This document shows, in pieces, positions 23,485 to 36,690 of a stretch of DNA of 64,000 nucleotides (its first letter is position 1; each line of letters opens with the position of its first letter). Source of the DNA: Nepenthes gracilis (lineage: Eukaryota > Streptophyta > Magnoliopsida > Caryophyllales > Nepenthaceae); NCBI GenBank assembly GCA_033239525.1, contig BSYO01000004.1, positions 18,390,037 to 18,454,036 on the forward strand, read 5' to 3'. Below the pieces are notes generated by a model. The model worked only from the letters and a program-made list of their open reading frames with translations. It was not told where the DNA came from and did no database searches. Made by a program: the position numbers and the translations under genes.

Positions 23485-24165
23485 GGTTGTAACTCTAAAG
23501 CTTTGATTACTTAATTTGAAAAGCTAACTTTTCTTAGAGTAAACCAAAAATATATCCTTGAGACAAATTGTTAAGGTTTTCTCACCTAACTATTTCCTCC
23601 ATTATTTACGAACTAATTCAATTTGTAAACCTTTGTTAGTATGTTAGTAGTATGGATATTGGGATTTAGTAATATGTAAAGATTCACCAACAAATGAAAC
23701 AAGATCAATAAGAAAATTAAAAGGTATCTGATTATGCTATTGTAAGCAAATTCAAAGAATTCATTAGTAAGGATTACAAGTTAGAAGTAAGTCGTCTAAT
23801 CTAAACCACTCAAATTATAAGTTAGCATTCATATTATATTATTTTCATTAGCTAGAGAATTTCTTAGGGTTTTACTCAATAAATATTTGTTATTGAAATT
23901 TTTTTTGTCATTAAAATTTATACATTATTTTTTCTTATGCTTTTAGATTTGATTTGGTGATATACTTATCTGTCAATATTGATTTCAATTTATATTTAGT
24001 AAAGAATATATATTACATATATTGTATATTTATATATAAAAATTGATTTTAATTTACATCTAATAAAGAACATATATTATACATACTATATATTTGTGTA
24101 TATTTTATTTTTACTTATTTATAAGGTCTAAGTGAATTAATTTTAGGAATCTTCTAGTCCTCTCA
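23485..24165 (+). repeat. Probable 5' LTR remnant of the SIRE-like element
   Basis: Very AT-rich, ending CTAGTCCTCTCA directly before the primer site. It contains a two-copy tandem repeat of about 74 bp at about 23970-24110 (TTTAGTAAAGAATATATATTA and its diverged copy). The left end cannot be set: no second LTR is available, and it abuts the target duplication of gypsy element 1. Confidence 0.45.
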
Positions 24166-24167
24166 AT

Positions 24168-24180
24168 TGGTATCAGAGTC
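24168..24180 (+). other. Primer-binding site (initiator Met tRNA)
   Basis: TGGTATCAGAGTC, the standard plant Ty1/copia primer site, two bases after the LTR remnant. Confidence 0.8.
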
Positions 24181-24239
24181 ACACCTTAATCATTGACCGT
24201 ATTAACCAAAAGCATGAGAGTCAATTTTTGTCTACTCTT

Positions 24240-25800
24240 TCATAATTTGATGGCAGTAATTATATGTTAGAAAAGTTTGTATGAAAGTATTTCTTAAATC
24301 AAAGGATGAACAAATGTGCAAAAATACTCAATCTGGATAGACATTGACCAGGTGTGTGACCAATTATGAAACTAAAATCATGTCTTTATGGACTAACGAG
24401 GAATCAGATGCATGTAATTATAATAGTAAAGATCTACATGTTATTTTTATTGTTGTTTTTTCATATGAATTCAAACATATCTCCATATATAAAACTTCAA
24501 AAGAAGTATAGAAAATTCTAAACATTACTCATGAAGGTACCAAAATAGTTAAGAATTATAAATTGTAAATACTCACTATTAAATTTAAAAAAGTTAAAAT
24601 AAAAAAATATGAATTAATAAATTCTAGGCTAAATTGAATTATATTATTAATTACACATTCAATCTTGGTAAACAGATACATGGAAATCATATTATTAGTA
24701 AAGTTATGAGATCACTTCCAAAATGATTTAAGCATGAAGTTATAGTTATAGAAAAGAATAAAGGTTGGAAAACTTGTTGGCATACTACATACCTATGAAT
24801 ATACATTTTTACAATCTAAGAAAAATAAATCTATCACTCTAAAATCTATTAAGGAAGAAATAGATAATAAATCTAATATAGAATCCCTTGGATATGAAGA
24901 TTTTACCCAATTTGTAGAAAATTTTGGAAAGTTTTTTAAGAATAATAAAAGAACTTTTATAACTAAAAAAATACGGCCACACATGCTAGAAATAAAGATA
25001 AATGAGATAGTAAAATCTCAAAGAGTAAGAAATTTGAAAGAATTCAACATCATAAATGTCATAACTTTGACTATATTCAAATTGAGTATCCAAATTTTAA
25101 AAGAATAAAAAAAAAAAGTTACGAACGCTACACTAACTAATGATGAAGAGGATGATAATAATAGTGAAACATTTTCAAAAGAAGATGAGATCAATTATAT
25201 GGCATGTGAGGCTTCTATTATTAGTTGTAATGAAAATGTTAGCCAGCGGTATGAATAATCCAAATATTCTTAAGATGAACATGGTAATAAGTTCGGAGAC
25301 CTTTAGGAGGCTTATGACAAATAATTTAGTGGATGCTAAAAGATCAAGAGAACAAATAGGTCGCATAATTACAAATTATTTGAATCTAAAAAAGGGAGTG
25401 ATTGTTTGAACCAAATTAGACTTTCTAGTATCAAATATTAATAACTTAAAATTTTAAATAAGTCATTAAATGAAAAAAATCAAAACCCTTAAAGTGGACC
25501 TCGAAGAAGTGAAAAATGATCTTAAAATATTCTCTATTAGAATAGAAAATATTAATTATATGTTGGGTCTAGGAAAAACAATTAGAAATAAAAATGGGCT
25601 AGGATTTACTAGAAACTTGTCAAAAATCAGCGTTAACAGAAAAACTATTTTCATTCTAACTATCAGTATTTGTATAAGGAACATTATTACAAACGCTCCC
25701 ATCAAACTGGTGTTGGAAAGCTTAAGTAAGCATAATACACCTAATGCCTCAGTCAAACCAAATATTAACAGGATGACCAAGAAAACAGCTAATAATATCT
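24240..25800 (+). pseudogene. Copia gag remnant (SIRE-like)
   Basis: Across frames one reads FDGSNYMLEKFV (start of gag), HISIYKTSKEVWKILNITHE, GTKIVKNYKLQILT, ISKVMRSLPK, KSIKEEIDNKSNIESLGYED, then an acidic stretch NDEEDDNNSETFSKEDEINY and a Lys-rich coiled region. This order of a retrotransposon gag core, an ESLGY-like linker and an acidic/coiled tail fits SIRE-like gag. No intact zinc knuckle was found. Confidence 0.6.
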
Positions 25801-26129
25801 AGGCTTTACGTAACACTAGTAGGAAGACAAGATTGAACATCTTTAAAAACAAAACTAGGGGTTAATATAATAGATCTTACGTCTTTCATAAATTTATACA
25901 TACACGCCACGGTGGAAAAATTAGCTATATTTTCTCCTATTATTATACAACTAATTTTTAGAATGATCACAAATAAAGTACAAAGGTTATTAGTCTTATT
26001 AATTATATCAAACATTAAAATGAAAAAGTAACGAAATTTACCAAGAAAGTTCAATAAAAAAGATCTGAGACTAAAAAAAATGAACTTGGAAGCTTAAAAG
26101 GTAATTTTGTTTATCATGTTACTCCTATT

Positions 26130-29100
26130 ACATTAAAAGCTCAAAATATATCTATGTGGTACCTCGATAATAGATATTCTAGGCACGTGTGGCAAGAAGT
26201 CTATATTTATGTCGCTTACTTAATATCCTAATGGGATGATTGTATTTAGTGATGGAGCTAAGGCTCCTATCCTCAACAAATGTCAAATTAAGATTTCAAG
26301 TCTAATAGGTCCTTACGAAGTGCTATAAGTAGATGGCTTGAAATCTAATCTCCTAAGTATTAGTCATTTCTGTGATAAAAATTTTGAGGATAGATTTTTT
26401 TTCAAAATAAATGTTGTATTTATGTCACAAATAAATCACTAATGTTAGAAGGAAAGAGAACTCTTGATAACCTCTATGATGGATTTTTAAGATGTTAGGG
26501 TTATTTTTATAGTTGGCATATTATGTGACCATATGTAATCATGTGTTGATGTCGGATTGCGTTTCGTCGAAGTGCTGCATCAATATATTTTTGTAGTTGT
26601 CCGTTTCAGCTTCCAGGAGTACCGCGCCTGCCATGAGCTTTCTACCCGCTCGAGCCCAAAATCCCGAACCCCTATGCTCGCCGTGATCTCTTCACACGCT
26701 CGAGCACAAATTTTCAAAACACCCCACTTGCTACTCGCCTCCTTCTCACTTGACCGCACGTAGGGTTTCTCATAAAACCCTCTATGCGCCCGCCATGCGC
26801 TTGAGTCATACTTGAGCACCGTGGTAACAGGAAGATTTATTAAAACTATTTTTCGAGCCCTCTATATATATGTACCTTAATTATTTTGTCCTAATTTTTG
26901 ATTAAGCAGTTTGGAATGCTTCTCCTTGAGAAAAATTCATCTTTTACTTCTCCAATCTCGCTCCAATTAAAAAACCGATCCTTCATCATTGTGCTTCATG
27001 TACTAACAAGTTTTCTCAGCACCCTCTCTTTACCAATCCATTATTTCTACCCTTCTACATTTGTTGGTAGCAACGGTACGTTGAAGAAGGGGATCCGGTT
27101 GTGTTCGATAATTCAAGTGGCTTGAGAGAAAAAATTGATGTGAAGATCGAAAGGTATTCAGTTCCGTTACCGAGGGCAAATCCAAGGAATTCCTTGATAA
27201 GACTCAGAAGATGGGAGTAAGCCGATTAGGTTAGCATGTCGCTACCACCTGATTTGTAAGTTGATTTTCATAATGCATTTCTTCCTAGACAGTTGAAACC
27301 CGTAGGATTTTTTTCGATTACCGTGGATATCGAGCTCTTTCTTCGTCACTAAAAATTATATATATTTTTATTATTACTTATAATCATATATATATTTTTT
27401 GTTTATTATTATTATTAGCATCTATAAATAAATATTCATTATGTGTATTAAATATTTAATTTTATATTACTTTCGTTAATCTTATACGGGGTCGAAACTT
27501 TGTTGTATAATTTGGGACGAAACGTTCTTTTTTCACAAACTAATGAATATCAAAAAATATGTGTGTGGCTATGTTAACTAGGAAAGCAAACTCAACCGAA
27601 TCACCCTACAATAACTTTCACACATCGTGTTCTCTTGATTTAATCCATATAAATCTTATAGGACCTTTTAGCTCTGAAGGTGGCAAGAGGTATATCTTAG
27701 TTATTGTTGATGACTATTTTAGATACACTTGGATTGATTTAATGAGCCAAAAATCTAATAAGTTTAAAATTGCAAAAAAAAAAAAAAAAAAATCAAAAAG
27801 CTCACTAATAAAATAAGTGTTTTATTATCCAAATTAGAAGTGACTATAAAAAAGAATTTGCAAAATTTAACTTTGATAGTTTTTGTAATGAAGAAGAAAT
27901 CAAATATAAATTTTCTACTCCTATCACTTCCCAACAAAATGTAGTTGATTGAAAAAATTGGGCCATTTAAGAGATGACTACAACAATGAAGCATAGTAAA
28001 AAATGTATCCGTGCATTTTAGTTACGAGGCAGTGAATACTACTTACCATATCATTAATATGGTCTAATTAAAACCTAAAATAGATGACACCTTTGAATTT
28101 GAAAAGGTAAGAAACCTAATATTAAATATTTTCATATTTTCTGTAGTTAATATTACATTCTATAGAATTGAAAAGGTTTAAAAAAGTTTGACTCAAAAAA
28201 TAATAAAATTTTTTTTTATGATATTCTTAATTCAGTCGAGCTTATAGAATTTGCAGCCTTCATACCATTACCATGATGGAATCAATCAATATTGTTCTAG
28301 ATGATGTTTCAAATGACCAACCCGTGGAAAATGAATGTTTGAAAGATGTGAGTAGTAAAAACAAATAATGTCCTGAAATAGACGTTGATGTAAGTAATGA
28401 TAAGACACAAGACATCACTCTAGGCAAGGAATTCTCATCTAAAGTCAAATTAAATCATTCTAAAAACTACATCATAGAAGACATAAGTGAGAAAACATGA
28501 CTACGTCGATGAGTTCTGAATTGACTTGCTTTCACGCATTATGTTTTGCTTATTAAGTCTAAAAAGGTTTAAAAGGCCTGAAATAATGAATTTTTGACTA
28601 ATGCTACGCATGAAGAGCTAAATCAATTCATAAAGAATAGCATATGAGTTTTGGTTCCCAAACCTCAAAATACAAATATAATTTGCATCATGTGAATTTT
28701 TAAAAATAAAGTAGATGAAAATTGTAACATAACTAAAAATAAAGCTCGTTTAATTATTCAATACTTTACTCAAATTGAAGGAATAAACTTTTATGAAACC
28801 TTTGCTACCATTATTTACCTTGAATTCATAAGAATTCTATTGTTCATTAGTTGTATGATTGATAGATGTCAAAAGAACCTTCATTAACAGTATCATTCAA
28901 GAGAAAGCATACGTCAAACAACTAAATAGATTCATTGATCCTTCGTTACCTAATCAAGTCTACAAACTCAAGAAAACCTTGTATGGCTTTAAGAAAACTC
29001 ATAGAGCTTAGTATGAGCATCTCACATTCAATCTTAGTGACCATGAATTTACTTGGGGTATTATTGACAAAATTTTATTTTTTTTTTTTGAAATTGCTAA

Positions 29101-29690
29101 TAAATACATTATTGTAATTCAAACTTATGTGGATGATATTATTTTTAGTTCCACTATAGACTCCAATGCTTATGAATGTGCCAAATATATGATCTTTGAA
29201 TTTAAAATAAGTATGGTAAATAAATTAATCTTATTTCTTGGCTTTCATGTCAAACAACTTCACAATGTGATCTCTACCTCCCAATCTAAATATGCTAAAG
29301 ATCTTGTAAAAAGTTTGGATTAGGTAGCAAAAAGTGCACTCGAATACCCATAAATACAAAAACTAAATTAGATCTTGACGTTGTTAACAAAAGTAAAGAT
29401 CAAACTCTTTATAGAAGTATAATGGAAAGTCTACTCTACTTAACTGCTAGTAAACTTGACATATAATTCAATGTGGGTATGTGTGCTCGATACTAATCAA
29501 ACCCTAATGAGTCATACTTAAGTGGTGTCAAATGGATCATTCGCTTCATAAATGGCACCTTTGATTACGAGATCTTCTACCCTCATAATTCTAATATTGA
29601 CTTGATATTGACCGGGTTGAAAACATTGATGATTGAAAAAGTATCTCTAGAGTATGTTTCAATGATATACCATGAATTTTCATAATAAAT
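26130..29690 (+). pseudogene. Copia pol remnant: protease, integrase, RT, RNase H
   Basis: Protease trace MWYLDNRYSRHVW at about 26153 (normally WYLDSGCSRHM, so the active-site Gly is lost) and VFSDGAKAPI. Integrase piece at 27559-27816: SLDLIHINLIGPFSSEGGKR and YILVIVDDYFRYTW, with the first catalytic Asp region recognisable. RT at about 28600-29330: ITKNKARLIIQYFTQIEGIN, ETFATI, TLYGFKKTHRA and an intact TYVDDIIFSS. RNase H at about 29400-29690: QTLYRSIMESLLYLTASKLD and IDD-KSISRVCF. Stops are frequent. Between 26490 and 27540 another element is inserted and the pre-integrase segment is missing. Confidence 0.75.
26493..27537 (+). repeat. LTR-like insertion (probable solo LTR) within the SIRE-like element
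   Basis: The segment runs from TGTTAGGG to TTTTTTCACA and divides copia pol. A GC-rich part with three CGCTCGAG/CGCTTGAG words (about 26645-26815) precedes a TATA-like TCTATATATATGTACC at about 26859, as in other LTRs here. Flanks TAAGA and AACTA do not match, so the exact ends or the solo-LTR reading may be off. No gene inside. Confidence 0.5.
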
Positions 29691-30572
29691 ATATAAACTA
29701 CTTGTGACGGAACGGATTTTTTTTTTTCCTCAAAAACTTCTGTCAAATAGATAACATGATTAATGGTCTAAATATAAGGCAAGACTTCTACAGAAATTTT
29801 GGCAGAGTCTCCTTTGTAATTGGATGAAAACCCAAAAATACAACCCTGTAATATTCATCCATAACAAGCACACAACTATCCATCATTCACAGTTCCTACA
29901 ACAATCATTCACAGGATCACATGTGCCATCCATGGCACAAATCCATAAAACATTTACTGCTCTAACAGTTTATTAACGAGATGCCATCTAGGACCTGCAC
30001 AATAAATCCAGAGTATATAGCGGAAGTAAACTAAGAACTAGCGGAAGTAAACTAAGAACCTGCAGAAGTATAGCATTTTCTCTTCTACTATCATACACAT
30101 CATATGCTTTCTTTACAAAAATCAACATGTTCTAGGACATCAAAAATCATAAGATCTGTATACAAAATCATATGCAACTAGGCCTTTACGTCGACAGGCC
30201 TCTCCAAAATAGCTCCGCTATACTATGGTCCTCAAAAGTCTTCAAGAAGCTTCTCTCTCTGCTTACTCTTCTTCGTCGGGTAAAAGCTTTACTGTCTCAT
30301 CTGGAGGGAGGGAAAACACTAAAACAGTGAGCCGAGGCCCAACAAGGTACATGCATATGAACTGTAAAACGATTATGCCAAAACGATCATATAACCGTGC
30401 AAAACCATAATATTTAATCAAACATCATTTGAAAAGAGAAACTGTAAAGACATGCTATAACGATATTAAATCTCATGCTTCATAAATCATATCACTATAG
30501 GCTATAAAACTATAACTATAAACTTTACTGATGCATGGTAAAACTGAAAATGGTACTTTATACTGTTCACTG

Positions 30573-30750
30573 TCATCTTTTCACTGTATACGATTTATTA
30601 TCATCTTTTCATCCGATGATACTCTATCATCTTTTCACTGTATACGTTTCATTATCATCTTTTCATCCGATGATACTCTATCATCTTTTCACTGTATACG
30701 TTTCATTATCATCTTTTCATCCGATGATACTCTATCATCTTTTCACTGTA
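30573..30750 (+). repeat. 54-bp tandem array, 3.3 copies
   Basis: Units starting at 30573, 30627, 30681 and 30735 (partial) each carry TCATCTTTTCACTGTATACG then TCATCTTTTCATCCGATGAT. Units 2 and 3 look identical; unit 1 has small changes. Because 54 is a multiple of three, overlapping open frames appear but have no independent support as genes. Confidence 0.9.
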
Positions 30751-32757
30751 CAATACATTTCATCTTTTACTGTGACATATCTTAACACCTTCAGACCCTG
30801 CCAGTGTACCCTACTAGCGGAAGGGGCGAATGATCGAGGATAGATTGTGTTCAGTCCACACAATCCAAGGCCTATCATGTCATATCATATCATATATATA
30901 TCCCATCCCGAGGGATATCTGTACTGTGTGCCACCCGAAGATCGGCCTATGTTCCTCCTGGCTTAACGCCCTTGAGGACAGGGCGGACCATGAATCGCTC
31001 CATGGACAGAGCTATCCTCGATTACCACCGTAAGTTCTAAGGCCTCACCCAAGAACTTACCTGGACTGTAGTCAGTCTCGAGTCCCAAAATAACTATAAC
31101 TGGAGTCATTTCTTTATCAGAAATCCCATTTTCAAAATCAAACTTTCACAACACAATTTCAGCACTTCTTTAAATTTACATGGAAATTTTGTTGGTATAT
31201 GTTCGTACATATTTTCGAAAACAAACTATACGGGAAGCTTCATTTCGATGTCAATTAACTTTCATATAATAGAAGCTACGGTTAAAACTCATCAAAACCT
31301 CTTCATTTTCGTACATGGGGCTTCGCCAAAACCTTTGAACTCAAATCGGTCTCTTACTTGCACATATTTCATGAAATTAATGTCATAGATGCCATGCATA
31401 TACATTAAATCATACAATTTACTCAAACTATACAACATTTTCGAGCTAGGGTTTCATCACATACTTTTCAAGAGAAATTGAACACCATTTTCATGCTCAT
31501 TCACGAAATCGAAGCCAAATCTTGCAATAAACATGGATAAACACAAATCTAACCGAGTAATCGAAGGAAACATGCTTCATGTACTTTAAACATGCATCAT
31601 CAACATTTTAGAGCATTTTCAACGGTTTTAAAGTACGAGAAATCAGTCTGATGAAAAACAAATAGTCCAAGTACACTTGCCCAGAGCTCGCTCTACAATT
31701 ATTTTACCCGGATCGAATCGGAACAGTGGTCTCTCCCCTTTCTTCCTCTTCGTGCTTGCTGTTGTGCCTCAACTTTCTCTCTCTACAAACACATATCCTT
31801 TAATCGGCATTTAAACAAGGAAGTATTATACAATATCATCCGATATTTTCGGAAGAGTAGTACCCATGTTCGAAGCAGACGTGAACAAGGCACACGTGCC
31901 TAATCGGTTGATTCTCGAAATTTTGGACATCCAACAGTAATCTATAGAACCCGAGGCATGGATAACTATAATATCAAATCAATTTATACATTTAACTCCA
32001 AATAGAAGCTCAAACGGTGTCCGGGCGCGGGTCAAAGGCTTCACGAACGAATTTCTATTAAATTCCACAATTTCGGATAAACAATTACGGAATTCTTTCA
32101 AGGCTCCCGGATGCCACAAACAGGTCAAATCTTGCGAGATTCGGCATCCGGTCGATATATACGTACAATTGGGATACGGGGATTCATATTCTAGGATCAT
32201 TTCATCATTTCACGAAGGTGACAACACGCAAAATCCGCCTTCGGTCTCGGGTGAACAGTAACAGCGCCCGTTTAGAGGGCCCGGACGCCGCGAGCGGGTC
32301 AAAACGTGCGAGATCGGACCCACGGCCGATATATATGCATCAATGGGACGTAGGGATTCACATTTTGGGGTCAATTTCATGATACACAGCCGGGAAACGG
32401 GAAATCCCCAAAATCCCGTGGGTTAGGGTTTCGGTGAAACCAAACTGGGCAAATCGGACACGATCCGAGCAACTAACTACATTTTCCTCAACCCATACCC
32501 ATGGGTTTCAAGATTCTAACGTTCACCATGGGTATCGACACAAAATACCCAACGAAAACACATAAAACATCGAAAGAGAACGAGAAGTGGGTATGAGAAC
32601 ACTTGCCTCGACGCGTGCTTTCACCTTTTTAACTATCTCGAGGTTGGATTCGGGCTCCCGGGTCTTGTTCTCCCTTCTTCTCTCTCTAAGTCGGCACCCT
32701 TTCTCTCTCCTCAAACCCTAAAATCGTGTGGAAATGAGAAGGAGAGAGCCGTGCACG

Positions 32758-32765
32758 TTTTTATA
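32758..32765 (-). promoter_or_regulatory. TATA box of the 3.5-kb solo LTR
   Basis: On the minus strand GAGATATAAAAACGTGCACG. CGCTCGAGCG palindromes lie 12 and 64 bp upstream of it on that strand, at 32777-32786 and 32829-32838. Confidence 0.6.
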
Positions 32766-33242
32766 TCTCGCGCAGCCGCTCGAGCGGAGATCGAGCGGCC
32801 AGCAGGCGGCAAGGCTTCGGCAGCCCACCGCTCGAGCGGAGCTCGAGCATGCATCGAGCGGGCTTGCTACTGGTTTTTGTGCTCGATAGGAGGGCTCGAG
32901 CACGTGGAGGGCGCTGGTCTGGCGCGCGTCAAGCCTGCAGCAAGCCTACGTTGCGTTTTCGCCATTCGGGACCCGTTTTGACCATTCTAACCCAATCTTT
33001 CACATCCTTGGACCTTATTTTTGATTATATAATCTCAATAAGTCATGATTATCACAATTTAAAACCCGAATCTTGTCAACGAATCAACATTTCACCACTT
33101 ACGATTTCGGTTCCCGATTTACTAGTTCTGGTTCTTTGAGCTTTCCAATCCATTCCTCCCGTACCTTTTGAATACAATTTACCTATTTTAACTTAATTAT
33201 CTCCCAATTATCATATTCAGGAACTCGGGTCGTCACACTACT

Positions 33243-34698
33243 TATGAAGAATTTAGATTATTCCTATCATATTTTTATTTTATTTAAATTATCAAATCAT
33301 ACTTAATTTTTATTTTTTATAATAACCAGGACCAATAAACCTTACTGACTATAGGTACAGATAATCAAAACTTGGGTTGTATATGTTCACATATAACTAA
33401 GGTCTTACATTACTACTCAATACTCGTAGGTGAGCTATTTGTATAGTACCCTATAGATGAGATTGAATGCCACTTTTTTCTTGTAGATCATAGGTTTAAA
33501 TATCGATATACTATTATTATATATCAAGACATGTCATAATATACTATCTGCTAAATAATAACTTTTATCCAATTTATATTCTTTAAAAAACTTTACACTT
33601 TTCTTTATCATTCATAGCTTTCACCTTCGGGAAAGCAATTCATAATTTCTTGATACATTTGTAGAGTTCTCCGTATAATTCTATAATATCTTAACTTAAA
33701 ACACTAAATTATACTATCTTTAATCATGTAGAATCATTCTTAGAGCTCAAGTAATAAAACTTAGCATAATTTAATATAGAATTTGGCAATAGCACATGCA
33801 GAAAAAAATTTTAGGTACTTAGTACAGAAATTAGCAAACATGTAGAGTATTTTACTAAATTTCATAATATAAATTTTATAATTTTTAACATACAGATAGC
33901 TTTCCATGAAATTAAAGTATGCAGAAGAATTAAACTATAATTTTAGAGCATGCATGAAGTTAAATTTTAGAATTTGAAATATATATACAAAATATATGAA
34001 CGCAGGCATGATTCTTTATGAAATTTTTGCTGCAAAAATGGTGAGATTTGACATGCATGCTCAAAATGAACAATATGCTTCGAATTTATGTCATGTATAA
34101 GTATTTGAACAAGAAAATACTCAAAGAAATCAGCAAGAAACAGTAACAAAGGAAGAAAGCTCAGAAGTGCACTTACTTTCACTCCTTTTTACCAAAAGCT
34201 CACTTAGATTAACTAAATTTTGAATTCCTTGGCTTCCTTTCTTTTCCTCTATTTCTTTGCATCAGCTGCTTCTCTCTCCACCCTCAATAATCTAGTGCAA
34301 AATGATAGAAATGAGCCGAAGGGTCCTATTTATACTAATCTACACTTGAGTGCTGCTTAGGCGAGTGTCGAGTACTGAACTACTAGTTCATTACACTCGA
34401 ACAAGGCTTAGGTGTATATTAAGCACATAGCTACTGCCATTGATCGCTGAGCATCCTTCGTGTGCACGTCATGCGTAAACATTTTGTCAATCTGCACTTG
34501 TGTGTATAATAGGTGCACCTCAAGCTTTGACCCCATGGATTTTGGCGCTCAGGCATAGGTTGAGCCGCCATCAGGCATCGAGTCAACCAATCTAACTTTT
34601 TACTCTTTAATTTAATTTTTGACATCCTTTGATATCAATTTTAATTATATTAGTTTAATCATTTAATATTATCATTAATCAAAGTCTCGGGACTTACA
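33243..34698 (-). repeat. Antisense Tekay-like LTR fragment
   Basis: Read on the minus strand it starts TGTAAGTCCCGAGACTTTG at 34698, has CACTCGA/CTTGAG-type words and a TATAAATA at 34334-34327, and further on GTTTATTGGTCCTGGTTATT at about 33345, the equivalent of GTTTATTGGCCTTGGTCC in the 3' LTR of gypsy element 1. Its far end is cut: the 3.5-kb solo LTR (29703-33237) entered it or its border, and the remaining terminal part was not found. No gene inside. Confidence 0.6.
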
Positions 34699-36690
34699 TT
34701 TGTAGTTGGGTTTTATTTGTATTTGAGATATCTTTGGTAATGAAAGAATGATAGATAGATTGACCTTAGTGTATTGCATTGTGTTGGAGGAAGGGTTTGA
34801 ATTATTTCAATATTCATTTTTCTTAGTTTATGCTGCAACGGTAGTGTGGTTTTGTGTTATTCGGATTGCCATTTTGACTTACGGATATTAAAATAGGTCA
34901 TGACCAATTTTTATTATTTAGATGGATAGTTTGAAAAAATCTTCTAATAGTTGATGTTATTCTTATTATTGATAATGTTATTTTTATATTTTGCTAGATT
35001 TGATCCGGATTTGGGTATTATATTTGGGTGTCATTTGGTTAAAGATTTATTTTGTGAGTTTTAATTATTATCAATTATTATTATTATTATCTAATTTTGG
35101 TTTGGGTTTGTGACAATGAATGATATCAGAGAAAGAATCGTAGAGAAAAGAATTTAAGTTGAATTTGGGGAACTAACTATGTGGATATTTTTGTATGATA
35201 GGTATTAATATGACAGATAATAGATGATCTGGGAGTTGAGAATTAGGTTCAAGTCATGAAGATGATTGTCTAGCAATGATAGATTGTATAAACAAGATAA
35301 AGATTTAGCCGTAAGAGGAAGAATGGCTGACCAAAGGCATAGTAGGACACCCTTTGACTACTTTACAAATAAGTATGTCTCAAAACTTTTGGAAAAATCT
35401 GACCCTATTTAGACAAAAAATTAGATACGTCAAGTGAAAGAAGTGTTTGAAGTAATCAACTTTCTAAGGACGATGAAGTTGAATTTGCTGCCGACAAGCT
35501 TGAAGGACAAGTGGATAGATAGTGGTCTACTCAGTGACGAGTATTGGAAATGAATAACAAAAAAATTTCATTGGACGTGTTCATAGAGTCTTTCATAGAT
35601 AAATTTTTTCTCGCAAGTGTTTAGGAGATAAAGAAAAATGAATTGAATTGTGTGACACAAGGAAGAAAGATGGCGACGGAATATGACACCAAGTTTATCG
35701 AATTATCCCTCTTTGCTCCACATATGGTTGTAAATGAGGCCTGTCGGACTTGGAAGTTTCTGCAAAGGCTACAAGACGCAATCAAAAAACAGTTGGTGCC
35801 CCACCGATTGCGGACATATAGTGAAGTATTTGATCAGTCCCTGCTCATTGAATTAGAGTACGAGAGGAACAAGTCTTTCAAAAAACAGATTAAAAAGTAG
35901 TGGTCAAAGTTTAAAGGCTGAAAGCTCCCACTCTAAACCCAAGGCTCTAGAAATGGAAAGACAATTGGGATAAAATCTTCATCGATAAAGCCCCAACATT
36001 CAAAGACAGCATATAAATGTTGTGACAAACATCATATTAGGAGGCAATGTTACCATTAAAGTGAAACTTGTTTGAATTGTGGCTAAGTTGGCCATATAGT
36101 AAAAGATTGTCCGTTTCCTTCAAAGTGTCTAAATAAGAACGCCTCCATTCCTGGAAGAACTTTTGCAACGATGGTGAAAAATGCAAGAGCGGACCCGTCA
36201 TTAATTAATGGTAATATGCAAATTTTTGACTCTATGAATCATGTATTGATTAATTCCGAATTTACACACTCTTTCATGACCCCTAAATTTGTTTGTAAAT
36301 TGCATATGCCCTCTTAAATTTTAGAGTTTGTATTAGTGATAGCTATTTTAGTGGACAAGTCTTTGTTAACCGATATTATGAACCTGCAATGTTCATTTGA
36401 GTAAATGAGTTTGAGTTGTTGGCAGACTTGATTTTACTTAACATGACTAATTTTGATATTATTTTGGAGATGGATTGGTTTCCGTATTATCATATTAAAG
36501 TGGATTGTCATAATAGGTCTATCTTATTCTGTATTCCTGGGTATGAATTTTTTGAGTTCCAAGAAGAGTCGAAAAAGAGTCATTCAAATCAAATTCGACT
36601 ATGTATGCGAGCCATTTGATGAATGATTGATACCGAGCTATATTACCATATCTAGAAGTCACAATGTATCACTTGAAAAAATTCCAAGAA
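34699..36690 (+). mobile_element. 5' part of a third Tekay-like gypsy element
   Basis: An LTR tail (34699-35115, ending GTTTGTGACA) is followed by TGATATCAGAGAAAG at 35121, a primer-site variant, then a gag-protease remnant. The start of its LTR is cut off by the antisense LTR fragment, and nothing after protease is present. It is a truncated copy. Confidence 0.7.
35210..36640 (+). pseudogene. Gypsy gag and protease remnant
   Basis: ATG at 35210, about 90 bases after the primer site. The clearest gag piece (35643-35900) reads GRKMATEYDTKFIELSLFAP, KFLQRLQDAIKKQLVPHRLR, then TYSEVFDQSLLIELEYERNK, standard Tekay-type gag text. A CCHC knuckle CLNCG*VGHIVKDC at 36068-36109 has all four ligands with a stop in place of Gln. 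Protease-region text follows: THSFMTPKF, then DLILLNMTNFDIILEMDWFP and YYHIKVDCHNRSILF at 36420-36530; the catalytic motif itself is degraded (NSEFTHSF instead of DSGSTHSF). No RT follows. Confidence 0.75.

Larger units (their letters stand above)
23485..29702 (+). mobile_element. SIRE/Maximus-like Ty1/copia element, highly degenerate, 3' end missing
   Basis: An A/T-rich leader or LTR remnant ends at 24165, followed by a primer site at 24168. Gag-like frames occupy 24240-25800, pol pieces 26130-29690, with an LTR of another family inserted at 26493-27537. No 3' LTR of this element is seen; it stops where the minus-strand LTR remnant (33243-34698, itself split by the solo LTR at 29703) begins. 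The many stops and frameshifts indicate great age. The lineage is suggested by gag text and pol order typical of SIRE-like elements. Confidence 0.65.
29703..33237 (-). mobile_element. Solo LTR, 3.5 kb, perfect target duplication CTACT
   Basis: Starts TGTGACGGAACGG and ends GGGTCGTCACA, flanked by CTACT at 29698-29702 and 33238-33242. No gag or pol inside, so it is a solo LTR left by LTR-LTR recombination. Orientation minus: read that way it starts TGTGACGACCCGAGTTCC, has GC-rich CGCTCGAGCG words at 32838-32777, a TATA box at 32765-32758 and a GA-rich leader at about 32715-32660. Short plus-strand open frames at 30531-30843 come from its internal tandem repeat. Confidence 0.85.

Noticed and set aside
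30531..30843. Repeat protein encoded by the 54-bp array
   Set aside because: The array is a multiple of three bases, so it is open in more than one frame; it lies in a solo LTR with no start context or domain.
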